Positions 10,606-20,681 of a stretch of 64,000 bases of DNA are shown here, one piece after another. Each line of letters starts with the position of its first letter. Within the stretch, counting starts at the first letter, position 1. This DNA is from Dipteris shenzhenensis (lineage: Eukaryota; Polypodiophyta; Polypodiopsida; Gleicheniales), in the NCBI GenBank assembly GCA_047967505.1, contig CM106541.1, one strand, 5' to 3'. The translations under genes were made by a program, and so were the position numbers. The notes below the pieces were generated by a model that was given only the letters and a program-made list of their open reading frames with translations, ran no database searches and was not told where the DNA came from.

Positions 10606-10799
10606 TGAGAGGGAAGGAAAGAGGGAGAAGTACAACGGGGAGAGAGAGTGAGAGAGATAGGTGACACAAAAGATGCGGGTGTGAAGTGATGAGCCACACC
10701 ACAAACTCATAGGTTTTATTAGGATTAGTTTTTTTTTAAAAGACAGTCATAGGTGTCATATCTTTAATAAAGGGGTGGCAATGTGCCTTTACCCCAACA
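10606..10799 (-). repeat. 5' LTR of copia element
   Basis: 194 bp, starting TGAGAGGGAAGG and ending CCCCAACA on the plus strand. It matches 4485-4696 with about one substitution outside a T-run/indel segment. On the element strand it carries AATAAA. Confidence 0.93.
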
Positions 10800-12247
10800 C
10801 TTCATTCTCATCTTGAACGTTCTCCTTTCTTCAACCTTAAGTTCCTTCCATCCCATCCACCTTCTCTTTCAGTTCATCGTCCTCTTCACTCCGACATGGC
10901 GACTTTGTCCGAGATGGCAGAGAACAAGACTAGAATTCCAGTGTTACCCACGTTTCTGGCTGACCGGCAGTTGGATGGGTTCAATTAGGGCGTTTGGCGG
11001 GTGATGATGGAATCTGTGTTATAGTCATACGACATGGCAGATTTCGTCTTGATAGGTGTTGCTTGACCAGATCCCTTGGCAGAGGACCTTGGCATCTTGG
11101 CTCAGAAGGAGGCCGAGACTCTGTCCCAACTATGGGACCGTGTTAATGCCAAGGTAAGTTGTTTATATTTCATAACTTTACTACTCAAGTGATTAATCAT
11201 GTGAAGCACATGATAGTGGCCAAAAGTATATGGGAGCATTTGGTGTCGATGTAGAACCGAACCTCTCCCATGAAGAGGATCTCACTGGAGGTCCAGATGA
11301 GGTGGTTGGATCCCAGGAAGTCTTCATCGATGCGGGACCACATCAACAAGTTACAAGAACTTCAGCAGGAGATCCTCGAGGCGGGGAAGCAGAATTCATC
11401 AGAGGACATGGCCATAACTCTCCTGTCCCAGTTATCCTCTTAGTATGGGTCTTCTATTCATCTTTGATCACCAGTGGTAGGGTGAATGAGTTGACCTGGG
11501 AGGAAGTAGTCCCCATGGTGCTTGACCAGGAGGAGTGCTTTGTCGATCGTACCTACGATAGTCAGCCCGAGGCTTTGATAGCTGATCAGAAAGGCAGAAA
11601 GCAGCTGACAACTGAGGAACGAGAAGCTCTCAAGGCATCATGTACGTGTAACCAATGTTGGCAAAAAAGGTCATTATTGGCGTCAGTGTCCCCAACGGAA
11701 CGTAGATGGGTCCAATAACCAAGTGGCCAATCGTGTGACTGCTGCGACCATGTTTACTCTAGCCTTCTAGTAGCACTTGGTAGAAGCTGCCAGTAGGCTT
11801 TTCAGATTCAGAGGGTGGATTGCTTGTGTGTTTGTGGCAGCCGAACCTGCCGATCAGGTGCATCAAGCAGGGAGTTATTTATCGAGGCATGCTTTCAAGC
11901 ACGACCTCGGGCCACGTGGAGTTGTTCCTGTTGACTCAGATGGTAGTATGTTACCAGTTTCTATTTTGTTTGGACGTTATGACTTGGGAATCTAGAGGGG
12001 GTCTCCTAGTTTTCTGCTGCAGCTATTTTTTGATGCTGCAAGAGATCTGGATGGGTCAATAGATTGCCAGTGCGGGAACCGAGGCACAGTTGCTTGATCC
12101 TTGTGAGCTGTTATATGTCCGTTGTCATTGGAGCACTGAAGTTTATTGATCTCGCAATAGTGTACCAATTTGGACTTGAGAGGGGTCTATCTAGCTGTGA
12201 GATATGCAGGGAAGCAGACCTTGCACCGGAGGTAGTATCAGTTGGAT
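10800..12247 (+). pseudogene. Decayed gag region of the host LTR element
   Basis: This resumes the element whose LTR end and primer site lie at 4155-4288. A plausible gag start ATG at 10896 (MATLSEMAENK...) is followed by a gag-like frame broken by stops (FLADRQLDGFN*GVW). The longest open piece is 11230-11718. Near 11640-11690 a retroviral zinc knuckle is visible across a 2-base insertion: C-N-Q-C in one frame, then GHYWRQCP in another, which together give C-x2-C-x4-H-x4-C. After 11760 the frames are short and I recognise nothing. Superfamily is uncertain; with the Met-tRNA primer site, copia is more likely. Confidence 0.55.
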
Positions 12248-12309
12248 AGAGATCTCTTGCAGTTCTCCTGTGCCTTTCTCTCCTTCTCAGTGTGGTGTGT
12301 GTGTGAGGT

Positions 12310-12359
<50 letters not shown>

Positions 12360-12380
12360 ACTTCTGTTCACTTCTCATTG
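12248..12380 (+). repeat. LTR fragment with CT microsatellite
   Basis: AGAGATCTCTTGCAG...GTGTGGTGTGTGTGTGAGG matches 4155-4275, and the segment ends CTTCTCA. The CT dinucleotide run (12310-12359) is much longer than in the left copy. It is probably the partner LTR of the older element. Confidence 0.5.
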
Positions 12381-12418
12381 GGACAAGAGGACGAACCCTT
12401 GGGACCTTGGCTAAGACC

Positions 12419-15400
12419 TTTTTTTTTTGTTTTTTGCAAAGAAAGGAACCTTCTCTTAATGCTTGAAAGACTTCATACAAAACAGCAGCCCCGAAGGTGC
12501 TGAGTATGGAAAAAACCGGGAAAAGGCTGAAAGAAAAACCGGCATGTTTCAGAGAAACCCAGCTCACTGCCTAGGGGATCTCTGGTACTGGGGCTTACAG
12601 CTAGGTGGGGGGACTATACAACCACCGAATCCCTCGCAGAGTGAATGTAAAAAACTCCTGCAAGCCAAGCCTTGCAAAATCGAGCACGCCTCACGATAGT
12701 CGCCCTAGAGCCTAGGGTCCCGTGCTTCCAGGTGGAGCGGAGGGTGTAGATGATATCTTGCTCGATGGCGATTAAGGTAGCCGAGGGTGGAACCGGATGC
12801 TCACCCATCACCAGACTGCATCGAGCAACCCAAATGTCTACCTCACATATGCTGTCTTCCGGAGGAGGAGGAGGAGCCAGGCTATCAGGAGGGACCGCCT
12901 CATGGAGCTCTATCCTCTGAATGCTCTAACCGTGTATTCGGTAAGCTGGGGAGATCTTATCAATCTGGAACGCTTGTCCTCCCTCAGTCAACTAGGCCAC
13001 CATCCCCCAAGTGTAGTCCCTCTGAAGACTGTATACGGGTCATAATCCTGAGGGCTCCCTTCCATGTCCTCCCTACACCACGACAGCTCCAGAGGCAGTG
13101 CGGGATTGTCTCTAGAAAACCAGTAGAGCAACAATGACACTGCCCCTCCACCCGCATCTGCTCCAACCACGGGCCGATGGGCAAGCCTTTGTGGGCGGCC
13201 AGCTAGAAGAAGTAGGATATCTTCCTCGGCCGCAAACTGGACCATAACCGCGTCCAAAACTTGGAACGGATATCTCTGGGCACTCTCTGGGCCACCCAAT
13301 GGCTCTCCCTCGAAGGGTCTACATCGAAAAGTCCATCTGGAGCCTCCTGCCAATCCGTGTGGTGTAGGAAAAGAAGGGCACTTCTTTCACCTACTCGGCA
13401 AGGCCGCCCCTGGAGGGTCAGAACCACTCTCCCGGAGCCCACTGGACCTCCCTAGGGCCTACCCTCCCAAAGCTAGAGGCACCATCTAAGGGCATCTTGC
13501 TCTGAGATACTGGGAGGGTCAATGTGCCACTCCTTCCCCAAACGTCTCACCACTCTGATCATCTACCAGTGAATCCCATCAAAACTCCCATCCATCTCTG
13601 GGTCTCTCTCAGTGAGTGCCTGGAGTAGGCCTCTAGGTCCTACACTGGAAAAATCGGGTTGCGTGCTGTCTCGCTGCATCATCATCCTCAAGGGGACACC
13701 AGTTTGAGAAAACTGGCCCAACCATCTGCTGTCCATCTGCACGTGAAGTCCGTCTGACCAAGACTTAGGGATGGCTAGTCAATCTCGCTACCCTGCCCCT
13801 CGTAGATGCGCTACGGTGCCAAGCCTTGCCTCTACCTCCATGGGTAATCTGCTCCATTTGCCAAAGGACCCGGTCAGTCCACTGTCCCACTGTGCCCAAC
13901 CAATGTGAGTTCGTTGTTCGAGCATACGCCCCTCCTAGTCTCGGGATTTGTGGGTGCCAACAAGGGGTTGACGCTCGAACTCCTCTCTGCATCTGGATTG
14001 AGCATGAATGAGCCCCCCTACTAATCTCTGCCAGACCCTATGGAGGCTCCTCATCAAGGGGGAACCCTTCCCCGTAAGGGGGCCCTCTAAGAAGATCCAT
14101 CTGTGTGAAAGCTGCCACTGCCTCCTAGTGCGTGGGGTGTTCTTGAGAAGCCCTCGTTGTAAGAGGAGCTTCCAAGCCCCTACACCTAGGGTGAGGCCGT
14201 GAACAACCAACTTGCCCAAGAGGGCTTGCTCTACATCTCCGGATCAATGATACCCAAGCCTCCCAGTGCCTGTGGGATGATCATCGTCTGCCAAGTGACT
14301 CGGGTTCTAGTACTCCTCGTGCGGTCCGAACCTGCCTAAAGGAAGTTTTTAACCAACCGTCACCAGCGGGAGGTGATATACCAGGCCGTGGTAAGGACCT
14401 GGTTTGCCACAAGGCACGACGTGCTAAGGAGAGTTTGGCTGAGCTCCAGTAGAGAAGCTTGCGTCGAAAACTCTCAAGGACCGGGGCGGTATGCTGCTCT
14501 GCGGTAATGTCAATACCAACCTGGCATCTGAGGTATCTCGCTGTCTGGCCCTGTGGTATCCATCTAAAGCCAAAGTAGCTCCTCCACGAATCTCCCGTGT
14601 CTCCTCAGAGCTTGTGAAGAAACCTATGGACTTTGTCCAAATGATCCGCGCACCCGAGGCCTCACAGTAGATAGCCGGGGCTCCCTTGACTCTCTCCAAG
14701 CTTGCTGTGGTGCCCTCTACAAGCAAGGCTATGTCATCTGCAAACTCATCTAGTAGCTCCTCCTCTTGCTTGATTTGGAGCCTCAACCCTGTGAGACCCG
14801 CCACATGTGATCTCAAGTAATAGCCCAAGGTCTCTGCCACAAACAAGAAGAGGAAGGGAGCAAGGGGGCAGCCTTGGCGGACCGAGCGAGAGAGAGAGGA
14901 AAGGCCTCGCCTGTGTGTCCTGCGATAAGCATCTGGCTAGTGCTCCCCGCATAAAGCACAGAAACTCCTTTGACCCATCTGTTTGAGAAACCCAATCTCC
15001 GCATAGCACCCTCCAGGAAGGACTACTCCACCTTGTTGTGGGCCTTCTCAAAATCCAAGAGGAGGACGGCCAATGGTTGTGACTCCTCCCTGGACCAATC
15101 CACTGCCTTCCAGAACGTGAAGATGTTGTCCAAGATGCTGCGCTCTTGGATGAACCCGGTCTGTGTGTCGTTAATGATTTCAGTAAGATGGGGCGTAACT
15201 ACAAACTCAAGACCTTGGCGATGATCTTGTATGCAGTATCAGGTAGAGTGATCGGTCTCCACTATTGGATATCTGACCTTACTCGCCCTTTTGGGATAAA
15301 ACAAATCCACCCCCTACTCAGGGACTGAGGGAGGGAGCCTGTGCCAAAAATCTCTAGTCGGAAAGGGGTGGAGATGATCTTCTAGAAGTTTCGGAAGAAG

Positions 15401-15430
15401 GCCGGAGTAAAGCCATCCTACTCTTCACAT
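12419..15430 (-). pseudogene. LINE retrotransposon, 5'-truncated, degenerate ORF2
   Basis: Read right to left, the RT motifs appear in family order. They are GFTPAFFRKFWK (about 15370-15410), TQTGFIQERSILDNIF and LLLDFEKAHNKVE (about 15010-15165), VRQGCPLAPFLFLF (14838-14880), and LLDEFADDIALL with the catalytic Asp pair (about 14715-14760). A zinc-finger RT-associated domain (QCHCC...IPHCLWSC) is at 12984-13184, then the C-terminal tail (GEHPVPPSATL, 12614-12811). The 3' end closes in an A-rich tail (T/G run on the plus strand, 12419-12440). There are many frameshifts and stops, for example TAG for Trp after NKVE. The endonuclease domain is missing. Such proteins nick DNA and copy their own RNA at the target. 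Confidence 0.88.
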
Positions 15431-15439
15431 CCGACGACA

Positions 15440-15800
15440 TCTTGTGGAGTCGTGCTCTTTAGAAGATGTTCCGGCCACTCTCTTCAGAGCTGCTTTTTTG
15501 TCGGTTGACTCTCCATGGGAGATCTTAGCTAGCATTGCAGCATGGCACATTTGGAGAGCTAGATGCACTGAGGCTCTGGAGGGTTCTCAGGTTCACCCTT
15601 CTCAAATCTTGGCTAGTACTTGGACATATACGGAACACACTCTGATCGACCATGCAGTGATCATCTCGAGCAGCCTCCTTCAGGAGAGTTACTTTTCTAA
15701 GAGATTGGAGAGACTCTCCCTTCTTTGTTGAGACTTCTACAGGGTTGACTTGGCATTTTCAGCCTCAGCCTTGGTTTCTTTCCACCTCATTCCTTTGAGG
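15440..15800 (+). pseudogene. LINE C-terminal fragment, opposite strand
   Basis: Open frame 15444-15731 (95 codons) with SPWEILASIAAWHIWRARC, the same motif class as SVWEVVASVTAWNISVARC at 1163-1657. It is followed by a T-rich tail resembling the other LINE 3' ends (CCACCTCATTCCTTTGAGG). It abuts the 5'-truncated end of the minus-strand LINE head to head. Both pieces carry their own 3' region, so this is two insertions rather than one inverted element. Confidence 0.6.
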
Positions 15801-16060
15801 TGTTTTCATTACATGCTTAGCATGTTGTATTTCCGCACAGAGCTTGCTCTAGCGAGTGGAGAGTCACTGTTACAAAGTGTCTTTCTTCTACGATTCATAG
15901 GTAATGGTAGAGGAACTTACAGGAAATTTAGCCATTAAGGTAGGGGATGGGCTACAAGAATCAAGGAAGCATAGTTTGACTTCCTACAGCTTCATTTGTC
16001 CGCGCTACATAACAGCTTTACTCTCACAAAAGCTATTGATCTGTTGGTGGCCCTGCTCCG

Positions 16061-16969
16061 TTGTTAAGTGCCCTTGGCTTCCTAAAAAGCATAAAAGATA
16101 GATGCAAAGTGCTAAAAGTTGAGAAAACAGCCTTATGCTTTGACTTTTTGTGGCTAAAAAATAAAGATCATGACATAGGTTCTAAAAAGAAAAGATACAC
16201 AAAGATAGTAAATGTAGAAGATGTTTGCTCTTGGATAGATTTTCTTTTAGATAATCTTTACATCACAATAGGTGATTCTTTGTTTCAACAAGTTATATGA
16301 ATCCCCATGGGCACTAATTGTGCCGTCTTTTTAGCAAACTTTTATCTTTTCACTTATGAATTTGAGTTTATGCAACGTCTTATTTCTATCAATACCTGCC
16401 CTATCATTTTACATAAGCTTAGTCAAGTTAGGCGTTTTATAGATGATTTATTTGTACCAGATGTTCCTAACTTTCAAGACTTTATGTACAAAGACGCTAG
16501 AGCTTTTAGAGAAGGAATCTATCCTCGTGACTCTTGTGAACTGAAGTGCACTTCAAGAGGGGATTCTTGTGTTTTCTTAGATCTTAGGCTTTCTCAATCT
16601 ACCATAGGATTAGAGGTTGATATATACGATAAACGTGAACAACCTGAATATAGTGGTTTACACATTATAAAAATGCCTCACATTGACTCAAACATTTCTG
16701 ATTTGGCAAAATATGGAGTCATTTCTTCCCAATTCCATAGATTTTCCCGCCTTTGTACAACTAAGGAGTCTTTTATCACTCAATGTAGTAATTTGATCAC
16801 TTTACTATTACACAAGAGGTATAATCCAAGGAAAATAATGAAAAAAGTTCGCACATTCTTAGATATGAAGTCTTTTATCTATGGTGTTTTGGCCTTAGGT
16901 TTGTTTAGAATGATTGAACATAAGCTGAAAACAAAAAGCGGGGAGCTGAATAGCCCGTTTTTCTTTTAG
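16061..16969 (+). pseudogene. Penelope-like element reverse transcriptase (one in-frame stop)
   Basis: A single frame of about 303 codons is interrupted only by TGA at 16298-16300, where the family has Gly in QVIGIPMGTN. Motifs in order: CFDF (region with the first catalytic Asp), RYTKIVNVEDVCSWIDFLLDN, FQQVI, then IPMGTNCAVFLANFYLFTYE, RRFIDDLF (catalytic Asp pair, 16436-16450), IYPRD, CVFLDLRLS (about 16574), DIYDKREQPEYS, YGVISSQFHRFSRLC. These are hallmarks of Penelope-like (PLE) RTs related to telomerase, not of LINE or LTR RTs. A CPWLPKKHKR string just upstream in another frame (about 16068-16100) resembles the N-terminal PLE motif and marks a frameshift. No GIY-YIG endonuclease was found on either side. 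Plant PLEs are uncommon; the subclade cannot be set by eye. Confidence 0.87.
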
Positions 16970-17087
16970 TTTCAAAAGAGAGTTTGTTTGAGTATACTTG
17001 TGCTTTCTAAGTTAGAAATGTATTTTTGCCTCTTTGCAGAAACGAGACATAAGTGTAAAGTGCCATTTAACTTTTTATGTTTTAAAT

Positions 17088-17088
<1 letters not shown>

Positions 17089-17128
<40 letters not shown>
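17089..17128. repeat. (AG)n microsatellite
   Basis: About 20 uninterrupted AG units just downstream of the Penelope-like frame. Confidence 0.97.
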
Positions 17129-17132
<4 letters not shown>

Positions 17133-17608
17133 TAGTTTTTTGGAAGTTTTTGTTTCTTGACTTGCTTGTTTATTTTTGCTTAAGTCACCTGCTTCGTTTC
17201 TTCTTTATTTCTTGTTTTCATTCTCTTTTGTTTATTTGACGTATTTTAGTAAGCACTGGGTTTGCCCAAGAGACTCCGCGGGTCTTTAGAAACCCAGTAT
17301 AGCTGCTTATGCTTGGGCACTGATGACGACATAAGTGTTGCTTTGCTTGCTAAGTATGTCTTCCTTTTGCTTTTCTTAAAAGTTTTTGTTTACCTCTTTT
17401 TTCTTCTCTTTCATTTTCTCTTTTATTTTCTTTGTAGATTTTTGATCTTTAGAACAACAAAAATTCTCAATTTGTATGATTGGACTTATTCTAGTCTTAC
17501 AAAGGTATATATAAAAGCTCTAACCCTGCCAGTACCAGCAACAAAACTATGGTGACAAGGAAATCGCTCTAAGACAGCGGAGGAGAAAGGTACAAAGCCC
17601 AAGGAAAG
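17129..17608. other. T-rich spacer, no gene
   Basis: T-rich sequence 3' of the Penelope-like RT. GTTTGCCCAAGAGACTCCGCGGG near 17261 is a small GC island. I could not find a GIY-YIG signature in any frame here. Confidence 0.5.
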
Positions 17609-17733
17609 GGCTCTGATACCAACGTAGAATAGGGAAGGGTGCAGGATTGTATCCTCCCACTCTTCTACATCATCTGCCCTGCATTTGTCACTCCTTGCCA
17701 ACAATGATGTGTTGAAAATGTCACCTCCCCATT
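17609..17733 (-). mobile_element. Copia-type primer site with partial LTR
   Basis: The minus strand reads TGGTATCAGAGCC (17609-17621), a Met-tRNA primer binding site. The adjoining sequence to the right would be the 5' LTR of a minus-strand element. It is cut off at 17734 by the TGTA...AACA block. The internal region to the left holds no gag I can read. Confidence 0.5.
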
Positions 17734-18742
17734 TGTAAGCCCCATATGAGGAGAGCATGGGGGGGGGTGAACCTAGTGTCTGAGAGAAGGCCACATGGTC
17801 AGCACTATGGCTGCCATGGATAAAAGAAAGAGAGGGGGTTGTCGAACGGGCAGCACCTCATACCAAAAGAAGAGAGGAGGGTACCTGGCTGATCTGTAGG
17901 AGCATAAGGCGGAGCAGAGGACAGCAGCAGGGACCCAAGAGAAGAGGCGTTTCATGGTGGGGTGCTGCAGCAGCAAAGGCGTCTCATGGCGAGGTACTGC
18001 AGCAGCAAAGGCACACACGTGTGGGGGAGGATTGGGGCCTCTTGCAGAAGGACCTGTGGATGCTGGAACAGCTGCAGCAAAGGGCAGCCTAGCAGCAGCC
18101 CAAAAGGGCCGGCTAGGGCCCTTTTATAGGGCTGGTTGGACCAGCCAACCCAGTCGGTCTTTACAGACCAGGTCGGCCAGATTTGGCCAGGCTGGTCGGT
18201 TCTATTACAGCCCCTTGGGGGCCTATACAAGGAGGTCCTCCAGGCCCTCATTCATCATCACTTGGAGCAGCAGTTCAGGGAACAGAAGGAGCAGCGGATC
18301 AGTCACCTGTGGGCCTCTATCCAGAAGAAGTGGGCTGTAGAGCTGCAGACCTAGCTCAGAGTGCTGCCCACCTAGGCTGGTGCAAAGACAGCAAGGTGGA
18401 AGGGATCTAGACGGAAAGTCTACTTACGCTCGAGGTGGAGCACGCGGGCTCGAGTCTAGAGATAGCGGCAAAAAGGAGAAGTACCTTGTGGTAAGATCAG
18501 AGGACCACACCATTGGTGGGACTTTGGATCTATCTCTTTTGTATTGTGTCCATAGCTTTTGGATAGAAATATATTATTTTGGTGTCTTCTATATTTGGCT
18601 GGCTCATTGTCTATTGATGTGTATCCTATGCACATAAGTTTAAGAAGTTTGTGATTCCACACTCCACACCACACTGTGTGAGCTCCTGGGCTGTTCTGTG
18701 AGTCTTCCGCTGTGCGTACCCTCTGTTGGTCGATTTCTAACA
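17734..18742 (+). mobile_element. LTR-like block, copy 2 (TGTA...AACA)
   Basis: Second copy of the block at 3076-3940. Both carry ATGAGGAGAGCATGGGGG near the left edge, CTGGTCGG palindromic segments, a TATA region followed by GGAGG(G/T)CCTCCAG, a GGTAAGATCAGAGGACCACAC segment and the end TTTCTAACA. It interrupts other sequence: an LTR/primer-site remnant on the left and a copia gag start on the right. It lacks a visible target duplication. Confidence 0.6.
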
Positions 18743-18893
18743 TGATGCCCATTGGCTTGTTCTCAATGCTGGTGATCTCGCAAATCTTTGGTCCTACCAT
18801 ATGACTTCGAATCTTGACCTTCCAAGGTGTATAGTTGGTATCATCTAGCTTTCCTACCTCAAGAAAGTTGGGAATGGGAAAATGAGAAGTCAT
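18743..18893 (-). pseudogene. Copia gag N-terminal fragment
   Basis: ATG at 18893, about 50 codons, with VGKLDDTNYTPWKVKIRSHM, the signature of the N-terminal gag segment of plant copia elements. The same motif occurs as KGKLDGTNYTLWKFKI in the copia at 34391-34591. The frame is truncated at 18743 by the LTR-like block. No other part of this element is visible nearby. Confidence 0.75.
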
Positions 18894-19493
18894 AGCATTA
18901 GAATAGATCAGAAACTAAGATGACACTCCAAATCTGCAAGAGGCAACATGCATCCGCATCATAGGTGCCTCTCTCAAACAAGTGTCTCCTTCCTTCAGTA
19001 GATGTTGAAGGTGACAAAACTTGAACCTTTGAGATCTGATATCTTCTCCAGGAACAGACAGCAACAACCTAATGGTATGGTGGTAATGGACATTCCGACG
19101 TTGGTCGGACAACCAGTTTCTCTTTCTATTTTTTCTTCCTAGATTAGGAACCCATGGTTGACTGATTTTTATGGTTGCTTTTTCCAAGCATAAATAGAAA
19201 GTTATTCTCTCTTGGGAAAAAATGACATTTCTTCAACTTTCACCAAACTCACATCAAACAAGGTACCTCAAGTTTAAACGGAAATTATAAGCCACGACAT
19301 AGGTAGATGTGTGTGCCACAAAATTTCGGAAAAGTGCTGGGCTCTATCTCAGCCAAGTTGGCTGGAAACTGAAGGCAATAGATGCCTGCTACTGCGCTCC
19401 TCTACCTCTTTTGAATGCCTTTGTTGAGGCTTGAGTAGGATGAGGAATGAGGCAGCAAGGTCCCATTGTGTTAGTGGTGGGTAGGTAGTCTGT
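18894..19493. other. Repeat debris; LINE-type 3' tail at ~19160-19203
   Basis: GGTTGCTTTTTCCAAGCATAAATAG resembles the LINE 3'-terminal segment at 1660-1690, suggesting another decayed LINE tail on the plus strand. Nothing coding is recognised in the rest. Confidence 0.4.
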
Positions 19494-20093
19494 CTGTCAC
19501 ACCCTATTTAGTTCGTACCTAACCTGGGTCGCTATTCACTTGGATGTAATGAGTAGTAGCCAATGTAAGTAACCCTCATGGCTAGGGGCGTGGTAACTAG
19601 CAGAGGGGAGTTTAGGGTTATTAATGAAGCCCTGCGGCCTGCCAAATAAAGCAATAGGGGCCGTTGCTATATAAGTGGCTGAGCTCTTATTATTGTGCTA
19701 ACCGATCATTGTGGATCATGGACTCGTCAGTGCTAGCCTGACTTTGGGGCATGATAGCAACATGGTGAGATCCAATGTACTCTGGGATTGTGGGTGGGAG
19801 ATGAGCCTGATGCCGATCAGTGGACAGGAGGGGCTGAAGACACCTGACCTGGAGCACGCTGACCAAGGTGGCTGACCTTATCGGCCCTTGATCAGGTCCC
19901 CTCCATGGCCTTTAAGGGCTTGCTGTTGCCAGCCCAAACTGGCCTTTGTGGGCCTGTCAAAACAGCCCCAACTGGGCACTGAATACACAGCCCTTCCAGG
20001 GGCTCATGGTTTCCAAGTGGACTCGTTCCAGATTCTGGAAGATATATTACCGAGCAAGGGATTTGTTGATTGCTTGCTGGGGCTTCACGACAT
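19494..20093 (+). mobile_element. Possible solo LTR
   Basis: Begins TGTCACACCCTATTTAG and ends GGGGCTTCACGACA, with a TATA box (CTATATAAGTGG, 19668-19679) in a typical position. No primer site, polypurine tract or partner was found, and no clear target duplication. It lies in front of the first glucosidase exon and may sit within its upstream intron. Confidence 0.35.
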
Positions 20094-20681
20094 TGTGTGA
20101 GCGCCCCGAACAACAAATATTTGGTCCGTTTATACCCAGTCTAATGTTACCCTCAAACATCCTAATTTAAGATGAATATGATGCGATTCGCACTCGTAAG
20201 GATCTCCGAGTGACCGTGATTAAAATAATCAATGCATCTCTTTGCCAGTCTTTTAGTAGTTTATTTGGATATATTCACTGCCAAGTGCAGGGTGCACTTT
20301 TGAACAGCCATCTTTCGTAAGGCTCATGTATTTGGCACCTAACTTGTACACATTTGGTTGGAACGTAATGATCATGTTTAGGTCCCAGATATGTGTGCTG
20401 AAAAGAAGTATGTGGACATGGATGAGTCCTAACGAGGTAGATGAATTTAAACTTGAAACTTGAAGATATAGTTACATAAAAGAAGCTTTGCAAAGTTGCA
20501 TCAATAGGCAGATAATCCAGTGCGAAGGAGACCTTGTTGTATGCTGCTCTTATATATTGGTCCTCGTTTCCTGGTTTAATGTGCTTAGAGGCTTACTTCC
20601 TTTGTTGGTTCTATTTTGGGTCAACAATCACATAACGTGACTTATTGTACGATTGTAATGTGGTTCTCATATGGGGTATAG

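Larger units (their letters stand above)
4485..10799 (-). mobile_element. Ty1/copia LTR retrotransposon, full structure, broken ORFs
   Basis: The element reads right to left: 5' LTR (10606-10799), primer binding site, 1.7-kb leader, gag-protease-integrase-RT-RNase H, polypurine tract, 3' LTR (4485-4696). Domain order with integrase before RT is diagnostic of copia. The LTRs are nearly identical outside a T-run and an 18-bp indel, implying a fairly recent insertion. Flanking 5-mers CTGCA (4480-4484) and CTTCA (10800-10804) match at four of five bases and may be a decayed target duplication. Coding lesions are a -1 shift near 6878, an in-frame TAG at 6635-6637, a +1 shift near 5627 and a shift near 5305. 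It lies inside the leader of an older LTR element. Confidence 0.95.

Noticed and set aside
9905-10702. 265-codon minus-strand open frame
   Set aside because: It runs across the copia leader, primer site and LTR, is low in complexity (Gln/Ala/Arg runs from CTG repeats) and shows no domain.
15444-15731. 5' inversion (twin priming) of the adjacent LINE
   Set aside because: Both the plus-strand piece and the minus-strand LINE contain the C-terminal/3' region, so they cannot be parts of one inverted copy.
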